Assembly (NCBI GenBank): GCA_003454975.1
Contig: DMST01000479.1
Span: forward strand, 14,962 to 39,168
DNA length: 24,207 nt
Source of the DNA: Cytophagales bacterium
GTDB lineage: Bacteria > Bacteroidota > Bacteroidia > Cytophagales > Cyclobacteriaceae
Direction: 5' to 3'
Positions 8,378 to 15,402 of the stretch are shown piece by piece; the first letter of the stretch is position 1; each line of letters opens with the position of its first letter. The notes under the pieces are model-generated. The model searched no databases. It worked only from the letters and a program-made list of their open reading frames with translations, and was not told the DNA's origin. A program made the translations under genes and the position numbers.

Positions 8378-8564
8378 TTGAAATACATTGTGGTGTGGAA
8401 AATCAGTGGCCCTTGGGCGCAAGAAGCCACGTGCCATTTTCTCCCGTGAAAAAGTGCATTCTAAGGTTAAGAATTTGATTGGTTTGATAAGTGTCGGGGC
8501 TTATCCCAAATCCTCATCGTCTTACTTGATATTCGCTTGTAGGAAAGGGGACAAAAAGTATGGG

Positions 8565-8595
8565 CAAAAGAAAAGCCTCGCAGAATGCAAGGCTT
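8565..8595 (-). terminator. Terminator of the tRNA unit
   Basis: Minus strand: AAGCCTTGC pairs with GCGAGGCTT (9 bp, one G-T pair) around a 5-base loop, then TTCTTTTG. It begins 4 bases after the last base of tRNA-Leu. Confidence 0.85.
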
Positions 8596-8598
8596 CAG

Positions 8599-8683
8599 TA
8601 CCAGAGATGGGACTCGAACCCATACGGGCGCAGTGCCCAAGGGATTTTAAGTCCCTCGTGTCTACCAATTCCACCACTCCGGC
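8599..8683 (-). tRNA. tRNA-Leu (anticodon UAA)
   Basis: 85 bases with a long variable arm, as expected for leucine. The acceptor arm starts GCCGGAG and pairs with CTCTGGT (G-T pairs at 1-72 and 4-69), with A as discriminator. The anticodon loop CTTAAAA gives TAA at 8649-8647, and the T-arm contains GGTTCGAGTCC. CCA is not encoded. It is the second gene of a two-tRNA transcript. Confidence 0.95.
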
Positions 8684-8762
8684 AAAGATTTGAATTTCGT
8701 GGTGTAGAAGGGAAGGAAAAAGTAATTGTAGAATCTACCTACCCCACAGGGTATAAAAAAAG

Positions 8763-8835
<73 letters not shown>

Positions 8836-8872
8836 TTTTGCTCTTTGTTAGGGATGTTTCCCAAACGGATTG

Positions 8873-8902
8873 CAAAGGTAATGAACGGAATCTTTTGTAC
8901 AA
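8873..8902 (-). promoter_or_regulatory. Promoter of tRNA-Gly/tRNA-Leu unit
   Basis: Minus strand: TTG at 8902-8900, a 19-base spacer, then TACCTTTG at 8880-8873. This is a full match to the Bacteroidota consensus and places transcription start about 30 bases before tRNA-Gly. Confidence 0.85.
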
Positions 8903-8931
8903 CAGAACGCTCAACTTTTTTCAAAAAAACC

Positions 8932-8950
8932 AAAAAAGAGAGGGTCTCCC
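8932..8950 (-). terminator. Weak terminator after the SDR reductase gene
   Basis: Immediately after the stop codon, on the minus strand, GGGAG pairs with CTCTC (one G-T) around a 3-base loop, followed by six T and then a second T-rich run. The short stem makes it a modest candidate. Confidence 0.5.
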
Positions 8951-9973
8951 TTATTTTTTCAGGATCTCAAATTTGTACAGCGTCTCGGCCGTGGTTAGGA
9001 TGGATTCCTCCACCGGGCGAGGTTCCCAACCTAGAATAGACTTTGCTTTCTTCCAAGATACCGAGCGATCTACGTCCAGTTCGGGAAGCAACTGCTTCAG
9101 CTCAGGCATTACCAAACTGAAAATACGCACGAACCAATTGGGCATATTTCGTGTGGGTATTTTTGCCTTAGGGTACTGCTTTCTGAGTACTGCGGCTAGC
9201 TCACCAAATTGCAGGAAGGGCCCGCTACAAACGAAACGTTCCCCTACGCTAGCATCGTTCTCTAAGGCGAGTAAGTGCATCGCTGCCGTATCCCGTACAT
9301 CCACCATGGTCATGCCCATCTTGGGCATCATGGGGAAGCTACCGTCCATGAGCCGTTTGACTACCTCGGCCGAGGTGCCGTAGTCTTTCTCCAACACAGG
9401 CCCCAGCACCAAGCCGGGGTGAATGGTGGTGACTTTCAGTTTTCCACCGCTTTCTTTCGCCATTTCCCAGGCTAGCTGCTCCGCATAGGTTTTGCTGGAT
9501 ACGTAGGCCGAAGCCTCCGGCGATTCCGGATCCGTATGGTGGTCCTCAGTATAGGCCTGCTCGGGAGCCTTTTGGTCATACTGAATCGTAGCCATAGAGG
9601 AGGTAATGATCACCCGTTCCACGCCCTTATCCATGGCTGCTTGCAATACATTGCGCGTACCCTCTTTGGCCGGTATAATCATCTCGTTGCGGTCCTTGGG
9701 CAAGTTGGTAGAGATGGGGGAGGCCACGTGCATCACGCCGTCACATCCAGCCACGGCGGCTTGCCAAGAGGCTGCATCCATTAGTTCAGCTTCCGCAAAT
9801 GTGAGATCGTCCACCGGGGCATGCTTCGCAATGATAGCACGAATGGACTCTGCGCGGCTTAGTTTACGGACCGTGCCCCGCACAGCATAACCTTTTTCTA
9901 GCAGTTGTATAATAATGTGTGAAGCAATGAAACCGGAAGCTCCGGTCACCAAAATCAATTTCTTATCGGCCAT
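8951..9973 (-). CDS. Extended SDR NAD(P)-dependent aldehyde/ketone reductase
   Basis: 340 residues, the usual length for the dihydroflavonol-4-reductase/yeast Gre2-like group of extended short-chain dehydrogenases. Residues 6-19 hold the Rossmann nucleotide-binding motif (VTGASGFIASH). The TVRKLSR segment after strand 2, with a basic residue, suggests NADPH preference. The catalytic set is Ser near 125 (ITSSMAT), Tyr157 and Lys161 (YVSSK). HPGLVLGPVL near 190 is the family substrate-side motif. It starts with ATG, lacks a signal peptide, and acts in the cytoplasm on an unidentified carbonyl substrate. It sits alone, between a terminator upstream and a weak one downstream. A TATTTTG box (one base short of consensus) overlaps the upstream terminator tail near 10001-10008. 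Confidence 0.88.
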   Translation of the reverse strand: MADKKLILVTGASGFIASHIIIQLLEKGYAVRGTVRKLSRAESIRAIIAKHAPVDDLTFAEAELMDAASWQAAVAGCDGVMHVASPISTNLPKDRNEMIIPAKEGTRNVLQAAMDKGVERVIITSSMATIQYDQKAPEQAYTEDHHTDPESPEASAYVSSKTYAEQLAWEMAKESGGKLKVTTIHPGLVLGPVLEKDYGTSAEVVKRLMDGSFPMMPKMGMTMVDVRDTAAMHLLALENDASVGERFVCSGPFLQFGELAAVLRKQYPKAKIPTRNMPNWFVRIFSLVMPELKQLLPELDVDRSVSWKKAKSILGWEPRPVEESILTTAETLYKFEILKK

Positions 9974-10001
9974 AGGGATACAGGTTCACTTGGTATGGTG
10001 C

Positions 10002-10036
10002 AAAATAAAACACCGAGACGGGGATGCCTCGGTGTT
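10002..10036 (-). terminator. Terminator after gldB-like gene
   Basis: AACACCGAG pairs perfectly with CTCGGTGTT around a 10-base loop; the minus-strand side continues TTATTTTG. It starts 39 bases downstream of the gldB-like stop. The plus side is also followed by T-rich sequence. Confidence 0.85.
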
Positions 10037-10075
10037 CTATTTTTTACGCTTGAATTTGTCTGTTGAGTGGCGTAC

Positions 10076-11107
10076 TCAAGGCTTAAATTGCGAAGTCTGT
10101 AAGATTCGTTGGCTTTGTGGATTTTTCATCACCGACAGCAGATCTTCTTCGGGCTGCTGCTTACGGTACTCCTGCAATATTTGCCAGCCCACATAGCGCC
10201 CCACCCTGCCGGGGCATTTGTTGCCAATGGCGGGCACTCCGGGTGCTTCGTCAATGTAGCCTCGGTATTCATAGTACTGCGTATTGTATAGCAATTCGTT
10301 CTCTATGAAGTGACTCCAAATTGTCTGCATATTATCCTCTACATCCCCAATTACCGATTGCGGATACCGTACGATAAGGCTATCAGGAAGCTCTGGTAGT
10401 ACCGACTTGGTAAACTCGTATAGCTTGCCAAACCGAAGAATTTGATCTAGAAAGGAGGGAGTAGCATCCTCAAAAGGAATGTACTTCTGCGCATAGGATT
10501 TGAGCAGCATGGGTACAATATAGTCTCGCTGATACCGGATGGCCAGGTAATGCGGCAAGGGCTGGTTGCCGGGTCCCTGGGGGCGATAGTAGGCTTGGGG
10601 GCCAATGAAATTCTCTACACTAATGAGCCAAAGCGTATCGCTCACGTAGATGTCCCGGGCAAACCCTGAAAGCACCGTTTTCACGGCAGGTGGGGTAAAA
10701 TTGGGGTCTTGGGCTTTTAACCGGCGAAATACCAGGGATAGCTGAGATTCAATGTCCGAAAGATCGACCAGCACCTCTTTTGCTTGTCCGTATACTGAGT
10801 CTTTGAAAGCAGGAAACTGCGTTACCTCCCAAAGCGACTCAATAAAAAATGCAGAGTCGATCTCTCCCGTATTGGGATCTTGGTAATTAGTGCGCCCCCA
10901 CATCAGATCCCGTACAACCGTATTGGCGTCTAGCCACCGCGAAAGCGCCTCAGGAGAGGGCTGATTCATTAGCTCATCCTCTAGCCGCTCTATCGTCACC
11001 GGGATATCAATCCCACTGATATCCGGCATTGGCCGGAAGTTTGCTTCTTGGTTATCACATGCCACCAAACCCAGGAGGCACACTAAAACAATGCTTACCC
11101 TTTGCAT
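10076..11107 (-). CDS. gldB: GldB-like gliding motility lipoprotein
   Basis: 343 residues from the ATG at 11107, chosen because it begins a lipoprotein signal peptide (MQRVSIVLVCLLGLVAC) with lipobox LVAC and lipid-attachment Cys17; in-frame codons continue upstream past the promoter box. The mature N-terminus has the GldB pattern PDISGIDIPVTIERLEDEL. The C-terminal third carries WSHFIENELLY, a YIDEAPG segment and PGRVGRYVGWQILQEY, ending in SQFKP, all resembling GldB. GldB is a lipoprotein needed for gliding and T9SS-associated motility in flavobacteria. The usual neighbour gldC is not in this window; the gene is divergent from a PorT-like barrel gene. The symbol rests on recognition of these motifs rather than on a search. 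Confidence 0.78.
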   Translation of the reverse strand: MQRVSIVLVCLLGLVACDNQEANFRPMPDISGIDIPVTIERLEDELMNQPSPEALSRWLDANTVVRDLMWGRTNYQDPNTGEIDSAFFIESLWEVTQFPAFKDSVYGQAKEVLVDLSDIESQLSLVFRRLKAQDPNFTPPAVKTVLSGFARDIYVSDTLWLISVENFIGPQAYYRPQGPGNQPLPHYLAIRYQRDYIVPMLLKSYAQKYIPFEDATPSFLDQILRFGKLYEFTKSVLPELPDSLIVRYPQSVIGDVEDNMQTIWSHFIENELLYNTQYYEYRGYIDEAPGVPAIGNKCPGRVGRYVGWQILQEYRKQQPEEDLLSVMKNPQSQRILQTSQFKP

Positions 11108-11115
11108 ACGTTGTT

Positions 11116-11123
11116 TACCTTTG
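11116..11123 (+). promoter_or_regulatory. -7 box for PorT-like barrel gene
   Basis: TACCTTTG, exact consensus, 24 bases before the ATG at 11148. No good TTG lies at the right distance upstream. It lies 5 bases from the opposing gldB-like box. Confidence 0.55.
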
Positions 11124-11128
11124 ATACA

Positions 11129-11157
11129 CAAAACTAATCCATCCCCTATGTCCACAA
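11129..11157 (-). promoter_or_regulatory. Promoter of gldB-like gene, inside the divergent gene start
   Basis: Minus strand: TTG at 11157-11155, an 18-base spacer, then TAGTTTTG at 11136-11129. The TTG falls within the first codons of the divergent gene. Predicted start of transcription is about 15 bases before the gldB-like ATG. Confidence 0.7.
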
Positions 11158-11777
11158 AATCCTACGTTTTATTAAGCCTATTGCTACTAAGTACCTTCCC
11201 AGCGTTCAGTCAATTTAAAATTGGGGTGAAGGTAGCACCCGTTCTATCTACCGGAAGGGTTGTTAGCCAGGACTCCACTCAGGAGTGGACTCGGTTTAGC
11301 TCGGCTCCCAGAATTATCGTAGGCCCTTTTGTGGATATCATATTCGCAGAAAATTATTTTTTCAATACCGGCATTCTGTTTGCTCCCAAACGCTTCAGCG
11401 TAGCCCCGGCCAATGCTACCACACCCGATGTACGCAATGTTCAGTACGTGCAGGTGCCCCTTTCCCTCAAACTGTATACCGATGAATTTCGGCTGGACAC
11501 CCGTCTGTATATTCAGATGGGCGGCGTGGCCGAAATCAAGGTTGCTGATGAGGACCTGGAGGCCTCTGTGGATTATCTGCCTGAACTTAATCTGTTCGAT
11601 GGGTCCCTACTTTTTGGGGGTGGAGTGGAATACCGTTGGGGCTACAATACCACTTTGTACGGCGGCCTCACTTACCAGCGGGGGCTTTTCAATGTCATTT
11701 CGGGTGCCTATGCCCTTACCGCCCCTTACAATTTTAAATCCGACCTTATTGGTCTGGATCTGGGAGTAAAATTTTGA
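11148..11777 (+). CDS. PorT-like outer-membrane beta-barrel protein
   Basis: 209 residues from the ATG at 11148, chosen for the signal peptide MSTKSYVLLSLLLLSTFPAFSQ; the frame is open to 11091 but that would cross the promoter. The mature protein begins FKIGVKVAPVLSTGR and runs through alternating strands (FFNTGILFAPKRFS, VQVPLSLKLYTD, LYIQMGGVAEIKV, GGGVEYRWGYNTTLYGGLTYQRG), ending LDLGVKF. The YVQVPLSLKL and GGG-EY motifs and length fit the outer-membrane barrel family annotated as PorT family in Bacteroidota. The actual T9SS PorT is one member, and this need not be the ortholog. It is divergent from the gldB-like gene, which makes a link to motility or secretion possible but unproven. Confidence 0.78.
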   Translation: MSTKSYVLLSLLLLSTFPAFSQFKIGVKVAPVLSTGRVVSQDSTQEWTRFSSAPRIIVGPFVDIIFAENYFFNTGILFAPKRFSVAPANATTPDVRNVQYVQVPLSLKLYTDEFRLDTRLYIQMGGVAEIKVADEDLEASVDYLPELNLFDGSLLFGGGVEYRWGYNTTLYGGLTYQRGLFNVISGAYALTAPYNFKSDLIGLDLGVKF

Positions 11778-11784
11778 CTCCCTA

Positions 11785-12849
11785 TTACCTACGCCTTCGC
11801 GAAGACTGTTCCCCACGGTAATTATATACATGATGCTTCAGAGCATCCATCCAGTCCAGATCGGCATCCCATTCCTTGCCCAGGTAAATATCCCCCGTCA
11901 CAATGTGCCGCATATAAAACTTATACACAGGCGTATAAATCGGAATGCTCTTGATGTCCTTTTTATTTGGGCCTAGGGTCATAAAGGTGATGTAACTGTT
12001 CTCCCCCTCCTTAATCTCGTAGTTGAACACCTTCTTGAGGGAATAGCCCGTAGCGTATACCCAATTCAGGGTATACTGGTACCCCTCATTGCGAATTTGC
12101 TGGTCGGTCCAGACAGCAGGTACAAAGCCAAACTGGTGGGGATATAGAGAATCCATGTACTCACCGAATTGCTGTTTGAAATCATCACCCGCATCGTCAG
12201 GCCAGCGGATGGCGATTTTGTCTAACCGCAGGTCCAGAGGAAAGCTTTCGTACCTGTTCTTGGTGATCATGGGTACATCTTCGAAAAATTCGGGTGTGCC
12301 CAACACCATAAAGTTCTCTCTGCTCAAATCAGCCCGGATTATTTCTAGCCGCAGGTTGGTCACCAGTGATTCAAGATCTCCTGCGGTCAAAGAATAGGCA
12401 GGCAATTGAGCACCTAGAAGTGGGGCTTGCTCCGGTAGACTGGCAATGGATACGGTGAAAGTCCCGTCAGAATTTTCTATCAGGTTGATCAGGTATCGGA
12501 TTCCCCGGGATACCATCAGGTTTTCGAAGGCTGCCCAAGGCTCCCTGCCGGATAGCAGGTCGAGCTGGCGGAAGGCCATCACCACGTCTACGCCCTGTTC
12601 TTCAAACATCTGCTGGAACCTTTCTGCCCAGGCCAAAGTACGCTCCGGCATCAAGTTCCCGTTTGCATCCTGCTGGGCAGAAATAACGATGGCACTGCGG
12701 TCTATAAGAAGTCCATCTGGAATAGCGCTTGATGCCGCTTGTGCGGTGAGGAAGCGACTGGGTGTAGGTAGCGGTTGGGTTTGGGCGTAGGCAGAAGTCA
12801 GGAAAACTCCCCAGGAGATAATGCCCAATAACATAAGGGTACGGTGCAT
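11785..12849 (-). CDS. Conserved-looking secreted protein, unknown function
   Basis: 354 residues from the ATG at 12849, which starts a signal peptide (MHRTLMLLGIISWGVFLTSAYAQ). The frame is open to 12927, but the upstream residues do not look like protein. The mature chain has two parts. About residues 40-175 look like an alternating alpha/beta fold (RSAIVISAQQ, MFEEQGVDVVMAF, GIRYLINLIEN, LESLVTNLRLEIIRA). The second half is beta-rich with many aromatic residues (YQYTLNWVYATGYSL, PIYTPVYKFYMRH, IYLGKEWDADLDW) and ends in four arginines. No catalytic motif was recognised. It stops 7 bases from the convergent barrel gene, with no terminator between them. It probably works in the periplasm or outside the cell. 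Confidence 0.75.
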   Translation of the reverse strand: MHRTLMLLGIISWGVFLTSAYAQTQPLPTPSRFLTAQAASSAIPDGLLIDRSAIVISAQQDANGNLMPERTLAWAERFQQMFEEQGVDVVMAFRQLDLLSGREPWAAFENLMVSRGIRYLINLIENSDGTFTVSIASLPEQAPLLGAQLPAYSLTAGDLESLVTNLRLEIIRADLSRENFMVLGTPEFFEDVPMITKNRYESFPLDLRLDKIAIRWPDDAGDDFKQQFGEYMDSLYPHQFGFVPAVWTDQQIRNEGYQYTLNWVYATGYSLKKVFNYEIKEGENSYITFMTLGPNKKDIKSIPIYTPVYKFYMRHIVTGDIYLGKEWDADLDWMDALKHHVYNYRGEQSSRRRR

Positions 12850-12915
12850 GCGAATAATTTTTCCAGGAATAGGTGGTGGTTTGGGTATTTTAACGCTAAA
12901 ATGAACGAAACCAGT

Positions 12916-13851
12916 ATGAAAATACAACGGCTTGGCTCTGCATTTTTTCTCGGTCTCTTTCTACTCACTGGGCTCCACGCCGGTGGGCAGACCGTGGGAC
13001 TGGAAAAAGAACAGGCGCTGGCGGATCTCAAAACACTGGCTTCAGACGCCTATCAAGGGCGTGAAACGGGTACCGAGGGGGGCGAAAAGGCGCGAGATTA
13101 CATTAAAATGCGCCTGGAAGAAATGGGGCTAAAGCCATACCATGGCCAGTGGTTTCAGCCCTTTACCGCCACCGACCGAGATGGTCAAGAGCTAGCTGCC
13201 ATCAATGTGGCAGGATATATACCTGGTACCGAATCGGGATGTGCCATCGTGATAGGAGCCCACTATGATCACTTGGGCATTAGGAGCGAGAAAATTTACA
13301 ACGGTGCTGATGATAATGCCTCTGGCACAGCGGCGCTTTTAGCTTTGGCTTCCTACTTTGCCAGCCATCCGCCCAAGCATACCCTCATCTTTGTGGCCTT
13401 TGATGCAGAAGAAAAAGGCCTGCAGGGTAGTCGACATTTCGTGAAAGAAATCAATGCTGAAGACAGCATTCTGTTCAATCTGAACTTTGATATGATAAGC
13501 CGCAGTGAGGCCAGAGAAATTTTTGCCTCAGGCACCCATCATACACCTACATTGAAATCTAGAATGGGCTATTTGGTAGACCAGGATAAATGGGGAGCGC
13601 TCCTCCGGTTTGGTCACGACAAACCTCGCAGTCATCGCCAGGATTGGACCTACGCCTCTGACCACGGTTCGTTTTTCCGGGAAGGAATACCCTTTTTATA
13701 CTTTGGGGTGGAAGATCACGAGGATTACCACCAAGAAACAGACGTGTACGATAAGATAGACCCAGATTTCTACCTGGGTGTACTAGGGATACTGCTAGAA
13801 ACCAGTTTGTTACTGGACCAGCAGCTAGAGGAAATCCTTACGGAAGAATAG
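12916..13851 (+). CDS. M28-family secreted zinc aminopeptidase-like protein
   Basis: 311 residues from the ATG at 12916 (signal peptide MKIQRLGSAFFLGLFLLTGLHA); an ATG 15 bases earlier (12901) is an alternative. The M28 di-zinc site is intact: His in GAHYDHLG (about 116), Asp in NGADDNASG (about 132), the catalytic Glu and metal Glu in DAEEKGLQGS (about 165-166), Asp in NFDMISR (about 192), and the late His in DYHQETDVYDKI. Such enzymes remove N-terminal amino acids or cleave related small substrates in the periplasm. There is no T9SS C-terminal domain, so it is probably a periplasmic enzyme. It is divergent from the unknown secreted-protein gene and its stop lies 2 bases from the convergent regulator gene. 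Confidence 0.93.
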   Translation: MKIQRLGSAFFLGLFLLTGLHAGGQTVGLEKEQALADLKTLASDAYQGRETGTEGGEKARDYIKMRLEEMGLKPYHGQWFQPFTATDRDGQELAAINVAGYIPGTESGCAIVIGAHYDHLGIRSEKIYNGADDNASGTAALLALASYFASHPPKHTLIFVAFDAEEKGLQGSRHFVKEINAEDSILFNLNFDMISRSEAREIFASGTHHTPTLKSRMGYLVDQDKWGALLRFGHDKPRSHRQDWTYASDHGSFFREGIPFLYFGVEDHEDYHQETDVYDKIDPDFYLGVLGILLETSLLLDQQLEEILTEE

Positions 13852-13853
13852 GC

Positions 13854-14342
13854 CTATTCCAGATCAGGAGGTATGGGTCTGCCACGTTTGGTGATTTCTA
13901 TCATTAGGCCGTCAAACATGGACCGTATGTTGAGTATTTTGACCCGGCGGATGGCATTATCCTCCATCAGTCGCTCGGCCGTGTCAATTACCTGACCGCA
14001 CAGTTCGGCTTTTCGTTTGCCAGGCAGGCCTTGTACACGGTTACGTAGGGCCCGCGCCTCATCAATCAAACGCACCGCTTCCTTTTCCTGCTCGGTGGGC
14101 ACAATTTCGTCGCGAAGCCGCATCTCGCCTTTGCCCGTTAGCAACCACACAATATTTAGATCGGGAAAGGTGCGTTGCATCCGCAGTAACCAATGGGTCC
14201 GGAAATTTTTTCCTTGCAGAATGCGCTGCAATTGTGGCAAGCGCATATCCAGCTGCTCTGCGGCCCTTTCTTTATCCAGGCCTTCAGACTCAAGAAACAT
14301 CTGAAACCGGCTGCCTGCTTCGTGTTCAACTTCTTCTTTCAT
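13854..14342 (-). CDS. Repressor-like helix-turn-helix protein A
   Basis: 162 residues. Residues of about 10-70 form a Cro/CI-type DNA-binding domain: SRFQMFLESEGLDKERAAEQL (helices 1-2), RLPQLQRILQG (recognition helix), then the signature FPDLNIVWLLTGKGEM. In Bacteroidota this signature follows the HTH of many phage-repressor-like proteins, often with a LexA/S24 peptidase behind it. No such peptidase is present; the remaining 90 residues are charged and helical (EKEAVRLIDEARALRNRV; RKAELCGQVIDTAERLMED) with one cysteine. Its ATG overlaps the stop of the preceding regulator gene as TGATG, so translation is coupled. The stop lies 2 bases from the M28 gene stop on the other strand. Target genes unknown. 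Confidence 0.8.
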   Translation of the reverse strand: MKEEVEHEAGSRFQMFLESEGLDKERAAEQLDMRLPQLQRILQGKNFRTHWLLRMQRTFPDLNIVWLLTGKGEMRLRDEIVPTEQEKEAVRLIDEARALRNRVQGLPGKRKAELCGQVIDTAERLMEDNAIRRVKILNIRSMFDGLMIEITKRGRPIPPDLE

Positions 14343-14842
14343 CAGTCAAGCTTTCGGTGGTATTTCAAAACATCTTCGGCCTTGCGTTGTACTAGCAGTC
14401 CCATTCTATCCAGATAAATGGCTTCGTCCATAAAGGCTTGCAAGCACTCCACTGCTTGCTCAGTGATGGGGCCATGTTGCCAGGCGGGCTGTTCCTCGTA
14501 GGCCTGGCGTAGTTCTACCAGTTTGGTCCGTACATCTACCGTTGCATCCCCGGTCAGGTAGTCCTTACTGGCGCGTTCTAGGGAAGACTGCTCAATGGCT
14601 CCTTCGCCGGTAAGTAGCCAGGCAGAATTAAGCTCGGGAAATGACCGTAGGATACGTTCTACGATATCAATAGTCATATTTACTCCGTCAGCTAAGCGGG
14701 TAATCATACTAGGCGATACATCTAACAACGTAGCTGCTTGAGCAAACGTAAGGTCACGATGGACCAGATAGGTGCGGAATCGTTTACCGATTTGAGTGAC
14801 CTCCATCAACTCATCATCAGTGGCTTCTTTGGTACCAGACAT
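14342..14842 (-). CDS. Repressor-like helix-turn-helix protein B
   Basis: 166 residues, a paralog of protein A. The HTH region spans about residues 20-65 (KRFRTYLVHRDLTFAQAATLL, then VSPSMITRLADG as recognition helix) and is followed by the same signature, FPELNSAWLLTGEGAI. The C-terminal 90 residues are helical and hydrophilic (DVRTKLVELRQAYEE; QAVECLQAFMDEAIYLDRM) and have no S24 catalytic Ser-Lys region. The gene ends in TGATG with protein A and begins in TGATG with a small upstream frame, so the three may form one coupled operon served by the promoter at 15103-15130. It probably acts as a repressor or dimeric regulator; the ligand is unknown. Confidence 0.82.
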   Translation of the reverse strand: MSGTKEATDDELMEVTQIGKRFRTYLVHRDLTFAQAATLLDVSPSMITRLADGVNMTIDIVERILRSFPELNSAWLLTGEGAIEQSSLERASKDYLTGDATVDVRTKLVELRQAYEEQPAWQHGPITEQAVECLQAFMDEAIYLDRMGLLVQRKAEDVLKYHRKLD

Positions 14843-15006
14843 CAGGACTCAAGATGGCATTGAATCTGTGAAAAATCCACCCTGTCTTTTTTCGATTGAG
14901 GAAAAAGGGCCTCTAGGTGTCCATAAACGCATTTTTGGACCGCGAGTTCAGACGGAATATTTTTCAGATTGTGGAAACGTAATTCAACAATGTACATTTT
15001 TGACAT
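14842..15006 (-). CDS. Possible small coupled protein upstream of regulator B
   Basis: 54 codons from ATG (15006) or 51 from a second ATG at 14997. The frame is open to about 15105, but there only TTG and GTG starts precede it, inside a hairpin and promoter. The stop forms TGATG with the start of regulator B, the same overlap seen between B and A, which is the main reason to call it. The product (MSKMYIVELRFHNLKNI...) is basic to neutral with two cysteines and no recognised motif. It could be a leader peptide that couples translation, or a chance frame within a long 5' leader. Confidence 0.4.
   Translation of the reverse strand: MSKMYIVELRFHNLKNIPSELAVQKCVYGHLEALFPQSKKDRVDFSQIQCHLES
14989..14998. 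promoter_or_regulatory. Palindrome AATGTACATT, possible operator
   Basis: This is a perfect 10-base palindrome. Its core ATGTACA recurs at 15086-15092 just beside the predicted start of the leftward transcript. The pair sits in the control region between divergent HTH regulator genes, where autoregulatory sites would be expected; binding is inference. Confidence 0.3.
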
Positions 15007-15052
15007 ACTCCACGATAAGAACAAATTACCGTGGTGTAATAACAGTTGGTTT

Positions 15053-15083
15053 CCTACGGCCCTGTGTGGTGCGGGGCCGTAGG
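15053..15083. promoter_or_regulatory. 10-bp perfect hairpin in the divergent regulator region
   Basis: CCTACGGCCC pairs perfectly with GGGCCGTAGG around an 11-base loop. There is no T-run on either side, so it is not an ordinary terminator. On the minus strand it would lie 13 bases into the leader of the regulator operon. A second, weaker dyad (TACTCCACG with CGTGGTGTA, one mismatch) lies at 15006-15038. Confidence 0.6.
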
Positions 15084-15102
15084 GTATGTACACTCCCACT
15101 GG

Positions 15103-15130
15103 CAAAATTATTTATCTAAAACTGTATCAA
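15103..15130 (-). promoter_or_regulatory. Promoter of leftward HTH regulator operon
   Basis: Minus strand: TTG at 15130-15128, a 17-base spacer, TAATTTTG at 15110-15103. The predicted leader of about 90 bases to the small frame, or 250 to regulator B, contains the hairpin at 15053-15083. The promoter ends 12 bases from the start of the rightward gene, so products of either side could control it. Confidence 0.65.
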
Positions 15131-15141
15131 TACTTAGGTTA

Positions 15142-15399
15142 ATGGCGCGAATTATGGCGAAGACGAAGGCACCGGATCCAATGCTATTGGAGCAATTGCA
15201 ATCAAAGGTAGAGCATGGAGATTACCAGCGTATTGCAAATCTAACGGTGAAAACAGACGGGAAACCCTATACAGCTGACTATGTCCGGAAGGTCATTCTC
15301 GGTATTCGGATCAATCCCACCATTTTAAAGAAAGCCCAACGCTACCTCAAACAGAAAGAAAAACTGGTAGAAAGCCTCAAAAAACTGGGGGAGGAGTAA
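15142..15399 (+). CDS. Small helix-turn-helix DNA-binding-like protein C
   Basis: 85 residues from ATG 15142, or 81 from ATG 15154; upstream in-frame codons overlap the hairpin region and are not protein-like. The core GDYQRIANLTVKTDGKPYTADYVRKVILGIRINPTILKKAQRYL fits a small lambda-repressor-type HTH in which YTADYVRKVILG is the recognition helix. A lysine-rich C-terminal helix follows (KQKEKLVESLKKLGEE). The protein is strongly basic and cytoplasmic. It lacks the PDLNxxWLLTGEG signature of its neighbours. Regulator D follows 3 bases after its stop, so both are one transcript. No TAnnTTTG promoter was found for this pair; it may depend on a diverged or activated promoter. Confidence 0.7.
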   Translation: MARIMAKTKAPDPMLLEQLQSKVEHGDYQRIANLTVKTDGKPYTADYVRKVILGIRINPTILKKAQRYLKQKEKLVESLKKLGEE

Positions 15400-15402
15400 T
15401 CC

